NCBI GenBank assembly: GCA_965644315.1 | Contig: CBFFRQ010000032.1 | Location: 62,001-126,000 of the forward strand | Length of the DNA: 64,000 bases | Direction of reading: 5' to 3' | DNA from: Caecitellus pseudoparvulus | Lineage: Eukaryota; Bigyra: Bicosoecida | Position numbers and translations under genes: made by a program | Notes under the pieces: generated by a model | What the model was told of the DNA's origin: nothing | The model's database searches: none | What the model saw: only the letters and a program-made list of their open reading frames with translations | Part shown: in pieces, positions 54,898-64,000 of the stretch | How positions within the stretch are numbered: the stretch's first letter is position 1 | How the letters are laid out: each line of letters begins with the position of its first letter

Positions 54898-57450
54898 ATG
54901 CTTCGGTCCCCTTCCGCCGTCGCTGAGCGCCAGGCGGCTGCTCGGCGGGCCAAAGCGCAGGCCAGCCGAGCTGCCGCCTCGGAGGCCGTGTCCTCCAGCA
55001 CCCTGCGCCGTCTGCACCAGCGCGCGATGGCTCGTGAGGCACGGAGGCAGTCCATGGCCTTCCGGCGCATGCAGAACGACAGCAAGGACCTGTCGGCAAC
55101 TGGGCGGCGCCGCCTGGCACAGCGGGAGCTGGTGCCAGCGGAGCAGGCAGTCTTCGCCATGCCCAACACTGTCGCGGGCGACCGCATCGCCCAGGTCGCA
55201 CATGCCGAGTTGACGCAGCGCCTGGGTGCGCCGCACAACGAAGCAGGCGCTGCAACTCCAGCCCGGCACACTGTCCTGCCGCCTGCCTCTAGCCGTGCAG
55301 CTGAGGTGGAGGTGCTGGGACCCTTCGCGCAGTCGGCACGTCGCAGCGACCCGTCCGGCAGTGACCCCTCCAAGCCCCACTTCATGGCCCCCGACGCGTA
55401 CTTCGCCGAACTACTGGCCTCTGAGGGCGGTGTGTGTGTGAAGCGTGAGAAGGATCTGCACGCTGCCGAGACGCTGGAGCAGGTGCTGCTGTCTGCGCCG
55501 CCCTCGCGCCGTGTGCTGTGGTACACGCGGAAAGTCATCATTGCCGAGGTGGAGGCGGCGTTGCGCCTGCATGCACAGCTACTACAGGAGCGTGCTGAGG
55601 CGTTGCAGGTACGGCGCAGCAGCCAGGCAGCCCAGGCGGCGACCTTCCGGCGCCAGCGACGGGGCAATGCGGAACTTGAGGCGAGCACCCTGCCTCGCTC
55701 GGCACGCCTGCGCTCCACGGCCAGGCAACTGCTGGGCACGGGCAGCGTGTCCGTTGATGAGAGTAAGGCGGACACGGCTGCTGAGCGTCGTAGCGGCAGC
55801 GGGCGGGGCCTCAGTGTCTGTGACAGCATGGCTACCATCTTGGCGTTTGGGTCGACGCCGCCGGCCACGAGCAAGGCGAGCGTGCAAGACCTGCAGGCCA
55901 GCCTGGCCTCTGCCCGCAGCGGCACGCTGGCCAGCACTGCCACGCTGGCGACAGCGGCCCGTGTGCGGCGCACACCCCTCCTGACGGACGATTTGCGGGG
56001 TATGGCGGTGGCGGACCCGGTGCTGCGAGGGTGGATCCTGGAGCGCTATCGGCACTACAAGGCCTTGGACCTGGCCGACGCAGCCAAGCGGCGCGACCGG
56101 CAGGCTTCGCGAGCACACGGCAGCGCTGCCAGCCACGACACGGCGACGCTGGCCCTGGCGGCGGAGGTGGATGTGGCCGCTTCCACTGCCAGCCTGCCTG
56201 TGGGGGGGGGTGGCTCTCCAGGCGCTGTCGGGACGGCGCTGGTGTCTGCGGCCACGCAGAGCTTCGAGGAGGCCCACCCTGACCTGCTGCCTAGTGACAG
56301 TGACAGCGAGCCAGAGGCGGGGTGGACCGGGCTCAGCACCGTGTCCAGTGAGGGGGGGGATAGGGAGGATGCTGCTGCCGCCGCCGCTGCTGCTGGGATG
56401 GCAGCCAGTCTCCCCGAGCTGGCTGAGCTGGATGCCGTGTTGGCCATTTTCCGAGCACACACGGACGAGGTCCAGGCGCCGACGCTGCGGGATGGGGCGC
56501 GTATTACGCAGGCCGGCGCCGCCACCCGACGCCCAGGCGGCGTGGCCACCCACCCAGCACTGGTGGGCCCACCACCAGTGCACCAACCGCCAGCTCCCAC
56601 CTCCCCTCGCCCCCGCCCAGTGGACCCCGTCACCGGACTGCCCACCCGGCGCCCCCGCATCCCGACAGCCCCCTCCTCTGCCTCCCTGCGCCTGCTCGCC
56701 TCCGCCTCCGTGTCAGCGGCAGAGCTGCCCATTGTACCACCTCTGCAGCTGTTCCCGCCCGACGGCGATGCTGACCAACACGCCAACGCCGCCGTCACCG
56801 CCGCACACGTGGCGCGGGCCATGGCGGCGCGCAGTGGGCCACAGCGCCAGGGGGCCGCCATCCACGGCGTGCCAGCCGCCGCAGGGGCTGACCGGGCGCG
56901 CATGCCTGCGTCTCAGGCCTCTGCTCGCCGTCTGGCGGCCAGTGGGCGAGGTGGCGGGGGAGGGGGTGAGGCGTCCATGGCTACGCCCCACCCAGGCTGG
57001 TCCGCCCACAACAGGTGCATGTCGGCTCGCGACACCAAGGCCATGGCTCACGACCCACGTCTGGACATGCTGTGGCGGGACTGTGCCAATTTCGGTGCCG
57101 TGTGGAGTGCCCGGCGGGATAAGGCCAGCCGGCATGCGGCGGCACATGCGGCACAGCGGCAGGCGGCTGAGGAGGCCACCCATGCGTTGCAGCAAGTTGA
57201 TGCGTTTCAGCACGCCCTGGAGCAGCGGTCTGCGTTGCAGAGCCAGCAGCAGGCGGACAAGTACGGCTTGGATGAGGGGCGCGCAGGTGACGTCTTCCCT
57301 GGCATTTGGGCGGGAGGTGAGGCAGATGGGCTCCGTGCCACACGGGGTGCTGACGCTACCGGCATGCTAGACGCCAGGCGAGGCGTGTCACGGGTGTACG
57401 ACCCTCTTGGGCCGCACTGGGGTGCAGAGGGGAAGAGTAAATCCGAGTGA
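54898..57450 (+). CDS. Unrecognised 850-residue protein, Ala/Arg-rich with coiled segments
   Basis: A single-exon frame from the first ATG at 54898. No family is recognised. The N-terminus (about 1-75) is a basic, Ala/Arg-rich helix. A more ordered block near residues 160-245 contains KPHFMAPDAYFAELL and VLWYTRKVIIAEVEAALRLH. A second lies near 365-395 (VLRGWILERYRHYKALDLAD). The centre (about 420-690) is Pro/Ser/Ala-rich and probably disordered. The last 150 residues are helical (DPRLDMLWRDCANFG, then AEEATHALQQVDAFQ). Coding bias and length support a real gene. There are no membrane segments or signal peptide, so it is cytosolic or nuclear. It starts 180 bp after BOLA3. Confidence 0.7.
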   Translation: MLRSPSAVAERQAAARRAKAQASRAAASEAVSSSTLRRLHQRAMAREARRQSMAFRRMQNDSKDLSATGRRRLAQRELVPAEQAVFAMPNTVAGDRIAQVAHAELTQRLGAPHNEAGAATPARHTVLPPASSRAAEVEVLGPFAQSARRSDPSGSDPSKPHFMAPDAYFAELLASEGGVCVKREKDLHAAETLEQVLLSAPPSRRVLWYTRKVIIAEVEAALRLHAQLLQERAEALQVRRSSQAAQAATFRRQRRGNAELEASTLPRSARLRSTARQLLGTGSVSVDESKADTAAERRSGSGRGLSVCDSMATILAFGSTPPATSKASVQDLQASLASARSGTLASTATLATAARVRRTPLLTDDLRGMAVADPVLRGWILERYRHYKALDLADAAKRRDRQASRAHGSAASHDTATLALAAEVDVAASTASLPVGGGGSPGAVGTALVSAATQSFEEAHPDLLPSDSDSEPEAGWTGLSTVSSEGGDREDAAAAAAAAGMAASLPELAELDAVLAIFRAHTDEVQAPTLRDGARITQAGAATRRPGGVATHPALVGPPPVHQPPAPTSPRPRPVDPVTGLPTRRPRIPTAPSSASLRLLASASVSAAELPIVPPLQLFPPDGDADQHANAAVTAAHVARAMAARSGPQRQGAAIHGVPAAAGADRARMPASQASARRLAASGRGGGGGGEASMATPHPGWSAHNRCMSARDTKAMAHDPRLDMLWRDCANFGAVWSARRDKASRHAAAHAAQRQAAEEATHALQQVDAFQHALEQRSALQSQQQADKYGLDEGRAGDVFPGIWAGGEADGLRATRGADATGMLDARRGVSRVYDPLGPHWGAEGKSKSE

Positions 57451-57544
57451 AGAATGCAAGGTTAGCGCAATGGTGAGTGCTTCAAGCCGGTCTTCGTGAG
57501 CAGGACTTGCTCCGCACTGCGCGCAAAATTGAGGTACCCTGTGA

Positions 57545-60260
57545 ATGTCCGACGAGGAATGGCGAAGACAAGCGCGCAAGGAAGCGGCTTCAGCCATGCC
57601 AGACCATGCCACGCCTGCATTTCACGGTGTGACCCAGCCGCAGTGCGTAATCCCGCTTCGAAGTGCGGCGTGTGGTGCTTCTGAGCACGCCAAGCCGCCA
57701 CTCCCCTCACAGGCCCGTGGACATCAGGCAGCTGAAGGGGCACCGTCGAGGGCCTGGTGGGGTGATCAGTAATGATGTGCATGTGCTGCGTCGAGTCGGG
57801 CAGGCGGTGCATGACGTGGCATTCTTCCCTGTGGACTGGATGAGCAAAGTGAGGGTGCGATTTCCGCAGGCCACCCACCAGCGCCTCCCCCCCGCGCCTG
57901 CACGGCAGCACCCCTCTGCACTCCACACTTCGCAGGGGCAACACCAGACTGCAGTGTATACGCTATGTGCAGTCTTTTACCTGCTCTGCGGCCTGCTCCT
58001 GGCCCAGGACTTCCTGTGTGGCTTGCGTGGAGAGGAGGCGTGTGGCGTCTTGGCGTGGCACCCCTGCTTCGCCATGCCCTTGGTCCTCGTGGCCGTCTTT
58101 GGCAGTGTGCACAGCGCCCTGGTGCGACCGTGTCTCTCGGCAGACGGCGGCCTGGCTCTGCCGGCCCCTGATCAGGACGTGCTGCCTCACGGCGAGTCAC
58201 AGCAGCGCAGTGGTGCAGTGCTCGAAGAGGCGCTGCTGCGCCGCCTCAAGGCGCTGCAGCGACACCACCGCCGCATTTTCGGCGAAGCACCGTCGCCCGC
58301 CGCTCTGGCCAGCATCCCACGCCCGCCTGCCTCAGTGTGCCGCCGCCACCCCCGCGCCCACGAGGCGTGGAACGATGTTGCACTTGGCCTGGCGGCAGTG
58401 TTGCCGGCAGCTGCGCGCCTGCCGCAGGTGGCGGAGGGAAGCAGTCCCGAACACAGTCCCGCGCTGCAGCCACGTGGCGGGGCGGCGGTGCCCACACCGC
58501 CGGCACTGCCCTTGCCTGGGGCGGTGTCCCCACCGGCGCCGCACGATGGGCCCACCCCCCGCCGCCGGGCGTCACGGGGCGTGCGCAACTTCAACCGAGC
58601 CCTGCAGTCCATCACCTCCCGCAGCTGCCCGGACATTGCAGGGCTGGCAGGGCGGCAGGGAGGGGGGGCCAGCCCACGCCGGGCTGTGCGGCAGCTGTCT
58701 GACTCGGCAGGAGGCCTTGCCTCGCCCTCCTTGTGGGGCATCGGGGGGACTCCTGAGGAGGATGACGAGGATGGGGGCAGCGTGGGGCCTCTGGGGGCTG
58801 CGCTGGCATCCCTGGCTGAGTCGGAACACCGCAAGGCCGCAAGCGGAACACACTTGGCGTCGGGGTGGACCCAGCTCCCCCCTCGCACAGCATCGCCACC
58901 CGTCGTGTTGGGAGGCCCAGCGCTTGGTCTGAGTCACCCCAGTACCCTGGCGTCGTTGCGTGCTGCGGGTGTGCATGGTGCGTTTCTGGGCTTGCCCCAC
59001 ACAGTGCCGCTGGTGCTGCCGCTGCCGACACCTCGCTCGGACGGCCGGAGTGCTGCTGAAAGACCGCACGTTGCAGCCACTACAACGGATCCACCAGTGG
59101 CCACACCAGCGCAAAGTCAGTCTTCTGCACCGCGTAAAGCCGCCACACTCCCGCCTGCAGCGTGGGATCACGTGAAGGTGCGACTGGGTCCTGGGCAGGC
59201 CCCCAAGCAGCCCATGAGTCTGGGTCAACTGGCCTTCAGTGTCGTGGCGTCTGCCAGCGAGGAGGTGAGCAGGGACACCGGGAAGCACTCCCGCGGCGCG
59301 ACGCTGGTGTCTGGCGCCTGCCTCGCACTGCTGCCCCTGCTGCCGCCGCTGCTGGCCGCCACACAAACGGTGCCCACCCCAGCACACTGCCAGGCCCACA
59401 CTCTGCAGGAGTGGCTGTCCAAGCCTGGCGTGTTGCTGGGCTGCCGTGCTCGGCTGGTGGTGGTGGCGGCGGCAGCTGTGCCAACGGGCCTGGTGCAGGC
59501 ACTGGTACAGGGGCCGGATGCCGTGGGGTGGAGTCGGTGTGTGCTAGCGGGGGGGGCGCTGGTCATGACTGGCGTGTGCTGGGTGGCAGCGCTGCGCCTG
59601 CTGCGGTACATGCGCAAGCACATGGCCACACGCCTGGCAGTGGCCAGCCGCTTCAGCAGCCTGACCACGCCCTCAGCTGCACAGGCCCCAGCGACCCCCC
59701 ACTTCCGCCTGCACAAGATCAGCCACGCCAAGATGTGGCTGGCGCTGCGGGCGGTGCTGCGCTCCAGTGCTGGGCTGTGCGACGTGCAGGGCGCCGTGTG
59801 GCGCCTCATGCTCGTCAGTACTGCGCTGGTGCTGAGCGTGGCAGCCGTGATGGGGGGCGAAGGGGAGGATGCCTCCCACGCAGACCCAGTGCTGCTGTGC
59901 ATTGTGCTGGCAGCGTGTCTGGCGGGGTGGAACACCTCCCACCTCATCAGCACAGCATACCACATCACCAGCGCCTTCCGTGGAACAGGTGTTCTCATCA
60001 CGGCCCAGATGAACGTGGCCCTGCGGCAGGCTCGGGCGCCACACAAGAAGGGGGAGCTGACTGTCGTCGCGTCGTTCCTGAAGAACACAGAGGCGCTGCT
60101 GAAGGAGTTGGAACACCCGGGGCAGCTGAGTGTTCTGGGGCTGGATGCGCCCCGCTACAACATCCTGCGCCTTTGTGTTCTGTCGGCCGTCACTGCCATG
60201 GTGTCGCGTGTGTTGGGCGTGAATGTCCGCCTGTGGAAGATGTTCTCCTTAAAGGGGTAA
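57545..60260 (+). CDS. Unrecognised multi-pass membrane protein (about eight helices)
   Basis: Exons 57545-57642, 57713-57848 and 57936-60260. The introns are 70 nt (GTGCGT...CACAG) and 87 nt (in-frame, GTGAGG...CGCAG). The product is 852 residues starting MSDEEWRRQARKEAASAMPD. Two N-terminal hydrophobic helices lie at about 83-103 and 121-141. A Ser/Pro-rich loop of some 370 residues follows, and then about six more helices from 534 to 840 (SGACLALLPLLPPLLAAT, CVLAGGALVMTGVCWVAALR, DPVLLCIVLAACLAGWN). The conserved-looking C-terminal part includes WNTSHLISTAYHITSAFRG and KGELTVVASFLKNTEALLK. No transporter, channel or receptor motif is recognised. It ends 20 bp before the convergent CorA gene. 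Confidence 0.7.
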
Positions 60261-60280
60261 AGAGGGGGGGGGGGCGCGCA

Positions 60281-62908
60281 TCACAGCATTGCCCAGTACC
60301 GCCGCACGAACAGCAGGGCCACGGCCACCCCCAGCACGATGCTGAGGCCCCAGTACATGACGCCGTACCCCCACGGCTGCTCCAGCTCCCACATGCCCTG
60401 CTGGAAATTCATGCCCCACACCCCCGACAGCACCTGCGCTGGCAGCACCACGGTGGTGACCAGTGTCAGGGCAAACAGCACCCGGTTCATCTGGTCTCCT
60501 GACTGTTGCTGGTAGAAGGCACGCATGTCTGCGACGCTTGCGTGGATGCGCTTGATGTCGTCGTGGATGAAGGTGTGGTCGTCATACAGCTCCCGCCAGT
60601 CCATCTCCTCATCCGTGAAGAAACGAGCGCGGGGGTCCAGAAACGCCCCCGCAGCAAGAGCTTCTGCCCCCACACCACTGGTGGAGGACCGAATGCCAGG
60701 AGTGGTGGCGTTTGCGCCGCCGCCGGCGGTGCCGGCTGCATCTCCCCCTGCACCCCCGCCAACACTGCCGGTGTCGGGAAGCACTGGCGGGTCAGCACGG
60801 GCCTCGAAAATGGCGGGGTCCAGCACCAGCTTCATCTGTGCCATTTGCTGCGTGTAGTGCGCACACACCTTGCCCAGCACGTACAAGTGCTCCACATGGG
60901 CGCTGGAGGCAGCTTTGCGAATGCCCGCTTCAACCAAGTTTCGCCAGTCCAGCAGCCCGTCTCGCACGAGAAAATTCCGCTGGGCCACTGCCTCACACAC
61001 CTCCAGTGCCAGCGCCTTGGCCCCCATGCACCGGATGTCATCCAGGGCAGGGTCCCCATCCACCATGCGTGCCAGGAGAGAGTCTGCGACACTCGCAAAG
61101 GAAGCGGGGGCTGCCCGGAACGCACTGTACGGCTTCAGCGGTGTGCAGTGCGGCAGGGGCGGCGGGGCAGCTGCTGTGGGAGGTGCCTGTCCGATGTTGC
61201 GCTGGGTGTTCTGCCACGTTAACTTCGCGCCTCCGCCACCACCACTGCTGCTGCCGGCCGTGTCCGCTCTGGCGCGGCCTGCGGTTGGCGGGTGGGGGGG
61301 CGGCAACTCCCCTCCGCCGGCCTTGGCACCCTCTGGCTTCGCAGGTGGCGCAGAGGCAGCTGGCTTAGACAGGTGCACACCTGGTGTCTGCCGTGGCACG
61401 TGGTGGCTGGGCTTGAAGTCGGGTCTCTGTCCATGCAGTGTCGCCAGGATGCGGTCCGAGTGCACGAGGATGGAGGCTTGCTCAATGTCCAGGTGGGGTG
61501 TGCGGCGCTGCAGGGAGCCTTTGCCCCACAGCACAGCACCAGTGGGCAGAGCCATGTCCTCCAACATCCATGCATCCGATGCGCCGGCATTGGCTGCGGT
61601 GCGGAGGCAGGGCAAGCACTGGCGGGGTGCGCAGCCACACCACCAGCACACGCCACAGGACACGAGGGCTGCCGAGTGGCCACACGTTCGCCCACGCGAG
61701 GCGTCAGGCACACAGCACTGGCAGCACGTGGGTGCAGTGGTGGCAGTGTCAGTGCTGTTGGCTGTCTCCGTCGGGGAGCCCCACTCGCCGCCCAGCACAG
61801 TGGACATGGTGCTGGGCGCTTCGTAGCCGTGGATGGGCACGTCCGACAACTGCATCATGTGCACGAGGAGGTGACCCCGCAGCCCGTCATCCGACGGCGG
61901 TGCAAAGGGCGCCACTGGCACTGTGTCGGCGGGAGGAGGGGCGGGCAGGGGGGGCGTCGGGAGGGGGCCCTGCGGGGGCGTGCTGTGGGGTGTGGCGGGG
62001 GTGGGCACCTGCTCCTCCACCTTGAAGATGCCTTCCGTGTGTGTGGCACGGGACACTTCCACCTTGGTGGACTGGAAGACAAAGGCGTCTTGCAGCAGCT
62101 CGATGTGGATGCCCAGGAGCTCCGCCAGGGCCATGCTGAAGGCGCGGTCATGCCCCGACACGTCCAGCCACAGGTTCACGTCGGGACTGCCACTGAATCG
62201 CTCCCACCACGCCGTGAGGAATTCTCGGATGTGCCCCGTGTCCACGAGGCACACCGACACGGCGCCTTCGGACGGCACGCCTGCCGCTTCCAGTGGTGCG
62301 AAGGTGCGGTAGGTGACGGCGACGACGGCGACGCCCACTGCGTCGGTGGCTGGCGACACGCTGCGCAGCTCCGACACGATGTCGTCCAGGCGCCAGTTCA
62401 TGAAGTGGCGCACGAACTCCGGCTCAGACACGGCGCCCGTCTGGTTCTTGTCCACACGCCGCAGCAGGCGAGCCACTGCCTGCATGTCCCTGCAGCAGGG
62501 GCGGGGGGAAGTGAGGGGTGCAGCCTCGGCTGCGGCGACGGCTGGCGTTGGCGACCACACGCACTGTGCCGCATCATACCCCATGTACAGGAGCCCTGCT
62601 CTGAACTCAGCGTAGGAAATGCTCTCATCGTTGTCTGTGCAGCGCGCCATGCGGTGCGGGGTGGCGCGTGGGAAGTCGGCGTGGCTGCAACGGCAGCGAG
62701 GTGCGCCAGCAACTTCCGCACCTGTGTCCAGGTGTCGAAACAGTTGCCGCAGTTGCTGGCGAGACAGCGCGACATTGCGTCGCATGCCCTGGAAGCGCTT
62801 CAGCTTTTCCTGCTTCCTGGCGATGGCTCGAGGTGCTGCGGCTGCTCGATCGGAGGGCTGGCTGGTCTTGGCCAGGGTGGGGCCACCCTCCGCTGTGCTG
62901 GCTGCCAT
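60281..62908 (-). CDS. CorA-superfamily divalent-cation transporter with N-terminal EF-hands
   Basis: Exons 62908-62722, 62634-62565 and 62489-60281. The introns are 87 nt (GTGCGG) and 75 nt (GTGCGT), both multiples of three. The product is 821 residues. Splicing completes EF-hand loop 1 (D-T|D-N-D-E-S-I-S-Y-A-E). Loop 2 is D-K-N-Q-T-G-A-V-S-E-P-E. The CorA cytosolic domain follows (VNLWLDVSGHDRAFSMALAE, LLGIHIELLQDAFVF), interrupted by Pro-rich and Cys-rich insertions, and then a helical stalk (DDHTFIHDDIKRIHASVADM). Two C-terminal membrane helices carry the signature G-M-N in SGVWGMNF near 60405-60416. CorA/Mrs2/Alr1 proteins conduct Mg2+ as pentamers. The EF-hands suggest Ca2+ control of transport, which is inference. 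Confidence 0.85.
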   Translation of the reverse strand: MAASTAEGGPTLAKTSQPSDRAAAAPRAIARKQEKLKRFQGMRRNVALSRQQLRQLFRHLDTGAEVAGAPRCRCSHADFPRATPHRMARCTDNDESISYAEFRAGLLYMGYDAAQCVWSPTPAVAAAEAAPLTSPRPCCRDMQAVARLLRRVDKNQTGAVSEPEFVRHFMNWRLDDIVSELRSVSPATDAVGVAVVAVTYRTFAPLEAAGVPSEGAVSVCLVDTGHIREFLTAWWERFSGSPDVNLWLDVSGHDRAFSMALAELLGIHIELLQDAFVFQSTKVEVSRATHTEGIFKVEEQVPTPATPHSTPPQGPLPTPPLPAPPPADTVPVAPFAPPSDDGLRGHLLVHMMQLSDVPIHGYEAPSTMSTVLGGEWGSPTETANSTDTATTAPTCCQCCVPDASRGRTCGHSAALVSCGVCWWCGCAPRQCLPCLRTAANAGASDAWMLEDMALPTGAVLWGKGSLQRRTPHLDIEQASILVHSDRILATLHGQRPDFKPSHHVPRQTPGVHLSKPAASAPPAKPEGAKAGGGELPPPHPPTAGRARADTAGSSSGGGGGAKLTWQNTQRNIGQAPPTAAAPPPLPHCTPLKPYSAFRAAPASFASVADSLLARMVDGDPALDDIRCMGAKALALEVCEAVAQRNFLVRDGLLDWRNLVEAGIRKAASSAHVEHLYVLGKVCAHYTQQMAQMKLVLDPAIFEARADPPVLPDTGSVGGGAGGDAAGTAGGGANATTPGIRSSTSGVGAEALAAGAFLDPRARFFTDEEMDWRELYDDHTFIHDDIKRIHASVADMRAFYQQQSGDQMNRVLFALTLVTTVVLPAQVLSGVWGMNFQQGMWELEQPWGYGVMYWGLSIVLGVAVALLFVRRYWAML

Positions 62909-63103
62909 GGCGGCACAGGCGGGTGGAGAAATGCAAACCCAACGCAGGTGGTGGCAAGGCACCTGACTGACTGTGTGCAAGACGGGAGCTGCAATTTTGT
63001 GGACCTCGTGAGGGTGCCAAGGGGGGGGGGGGAGTGGCCGCACACGCCACCCCCACCTCCTTCCACTTCACCATCGCACGTTGCGCAACACAGCAGCATG
63101 CAT

Positions 63104-64000
63104 TCACTCAGAGTCAGCCTTGGCGGGGGCCGGGGTGTCCTCCTCGCTGGCCTCTGGCAACTCAATGCCGTGTTCGAAGTCAGGCTTCCACCCCGTGGCA
63201 ATCATGGCTTGCTCGAACAGCCACGGCATCCAGCCGTTGAGCACAGCGATGCCGCGCAGAGACAGGGGGTACGTGTACCGCTCTGCGCCAGACTCCAGCG
63301 CGTACAGCACGCCCCGCGCAGCGTCTGCAGTGGACATGGGCGCCACCAGCGCACTGTACAGCCACGGCTGTCGCTCCCAGGAGCCGGGGTTGTTGGAGAA
63401 GTACGTGCTGTCTACGGTGCCCAGCACCACCTCCTGCACTCGGACGGGCGTGCTGGCGACGTCTGCGCGCAGGGCGTGTGTGAGGCCAGCCAGCGCCCAC
63501 CTCATGGCAATGTAGGCAGTCGCGCCGGGGATGGCGCACAGGCTGGCGGGGGACTGTACGTTCAGGATCCAGCCACGCTTGCGCTGCAGCATGGCTGGCA
63601 GCACGGCTCGGCTGCACAGCATAGCGGCCAAGGTGGGTGCCTCTGCTGCGCTGAGGATGGCGGCGTCGGTGCTCTCCCACAGGGCCTGGAAGCGCCCAGC
63701 GCCGGCGCAGTTGATGAGGACGGACACGGCGCCCACCTCCTTCTCGATGAGTCCGAAGACGTGCGGTACTTGGCGTGTGTTGGCGCAGTCACACACGTAG
63801 CCTGACGCGCGGCTGCCAATGGCTGCCACTGCCGCCTCCACCTTGCCTGCAGTGCGGGCGATGATGACGACGTGGGCGCCCTGTGCCGCGAGCAACTTGG
63901 CTGTCGCCAGCCCGATGCCCTGTGACCCGCCCGTGATGACGACGATGGTGCCGTCCGTCAGGACAGGTGCCGTGCTGCGCTCGTACAACTTCCAGGCGCC
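63104..64000 (-). CDS. Short-chain dehydrogenase/reductase (5' end outside window)
   Basis: The frame is open to the right edge, so the start lies beyond 64000; 298 residues are visible. It shows a Rossmann NAD(P)-binding motif TGGSQGIG, a NCAGAG loop, and the catalytic segment with Ser (NVQSPAS) and Tyr (TAYIAMRWAL). The usual catalytic Lys of YxxxK is Arg here. The downstream VDSTYFSNNPGSWERQPWL segment and a weakly hydrophobic C-terminus (NGWMPWLFEQAMIATGW) resemble membrane-associated SDRs such as 3-ketosphinganine-reductase relatives. The substrate cannot be assigned. The acidic tail (PEASEEDTPAPAKADSE) is probably disordered. It lies 195 bp upstream of the CorA start codon on the same strand. 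Confidence 0.85.
   Translation of the reverse strand, partial: GAWKLYERSTAPVLTDGTIVVITGGSQGIGLATAKLLAAQGAHVVIIARTAGKVEAAVAAIGSRASGYVCDCANTRQVPHVFGLIEKEVGAVSVLINCAGAGRFQALWESTDAAILSAAEAPTLAAMLCSRAVLPAMLQRKRGWILNVQSPASLCAIPGATAYIAMRWALAGLTHALRADVASTPVRVQEVVLGTVDSTYFSNNPGSWERQPWLYSALVAPMSTADAARGVLYALESGAERYTYPLSLRGIAVLNGWMPWLFEQAMIATGWKPDFEHGIELPEASEEDTPAPAKADSE

Overview
The window is nuclear DNA of a GC-rich unicellular eukaryote, very probably a flagellated protist. The evidence is conserved eukaryotic genes split by short introns: ribosomal protein uL30 (L7), ARP2, a syntaxin-16/Tlg2 SNARE, Pol III subunit RPC5, mitochondrial uL3m and BOLA3. Cilium-type genes are also present (an EFCAB10-like protein and an IFT54-type domain). 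Twenty-three introns could be placed by joining reading frames. Most are 62-87 nt long, and 16 of 23 have C at donor position +4 (GTRCG). Lineage cannot be fixed from the sequence alone; the large surface proteins with mucin-like stalks would suit a stramenopile or a similar heterotrophic flagellate.

Layout. 1-20867 (+) is one intronless gene, open at the left edge, for a surface protein of about 6,950 residues. It has a Pmp-like beta-helix region, an array of 20 almost identical 411-bp (137-residue) units plus a partial 21st, diverged copies of the same domain, a Cys-rich module, a polytopic membrane domain and an acidic Ser-rich tail. Three single-base insertions at the same site in units 9, 11 and 12 break and then restore the frame. 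21085-32415 holds an ankyrin protein (+), an HMG-box protein (-), a four-domain Ca-channel-type cation channel (+) and a coilin-like protein (-). 32697-41341 holds uL30, a thioredoxin-fold secretory protein, ARP2, syntaxin-16 and RPC5. 41548-52549 holds an IFT54-type/ankyrin fusion, a Reeler-LamG mucin-like receptor, an EFCAB10-like protein and a Reeler-DOMON-cytochrome b561 protein. 52702-64000 holds uL3m, BOLA3, an unrecognised 850-residue protein, an unrecognised multi-pass membrane protein, an EF-hand/CorA transporter and a short-chain dehydrogenase cut by the right edge.

The genome is compact: 20 genes in 64 kb, with several convergent neighbours only 12-55 bp apart and one pair overlapping by 9 bp. 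The genes do not form a pathway. The recurring theme is cell-surface, membrane and calcium-linked proteins with unusual domain combinations, interspersed with housekeeping genes.
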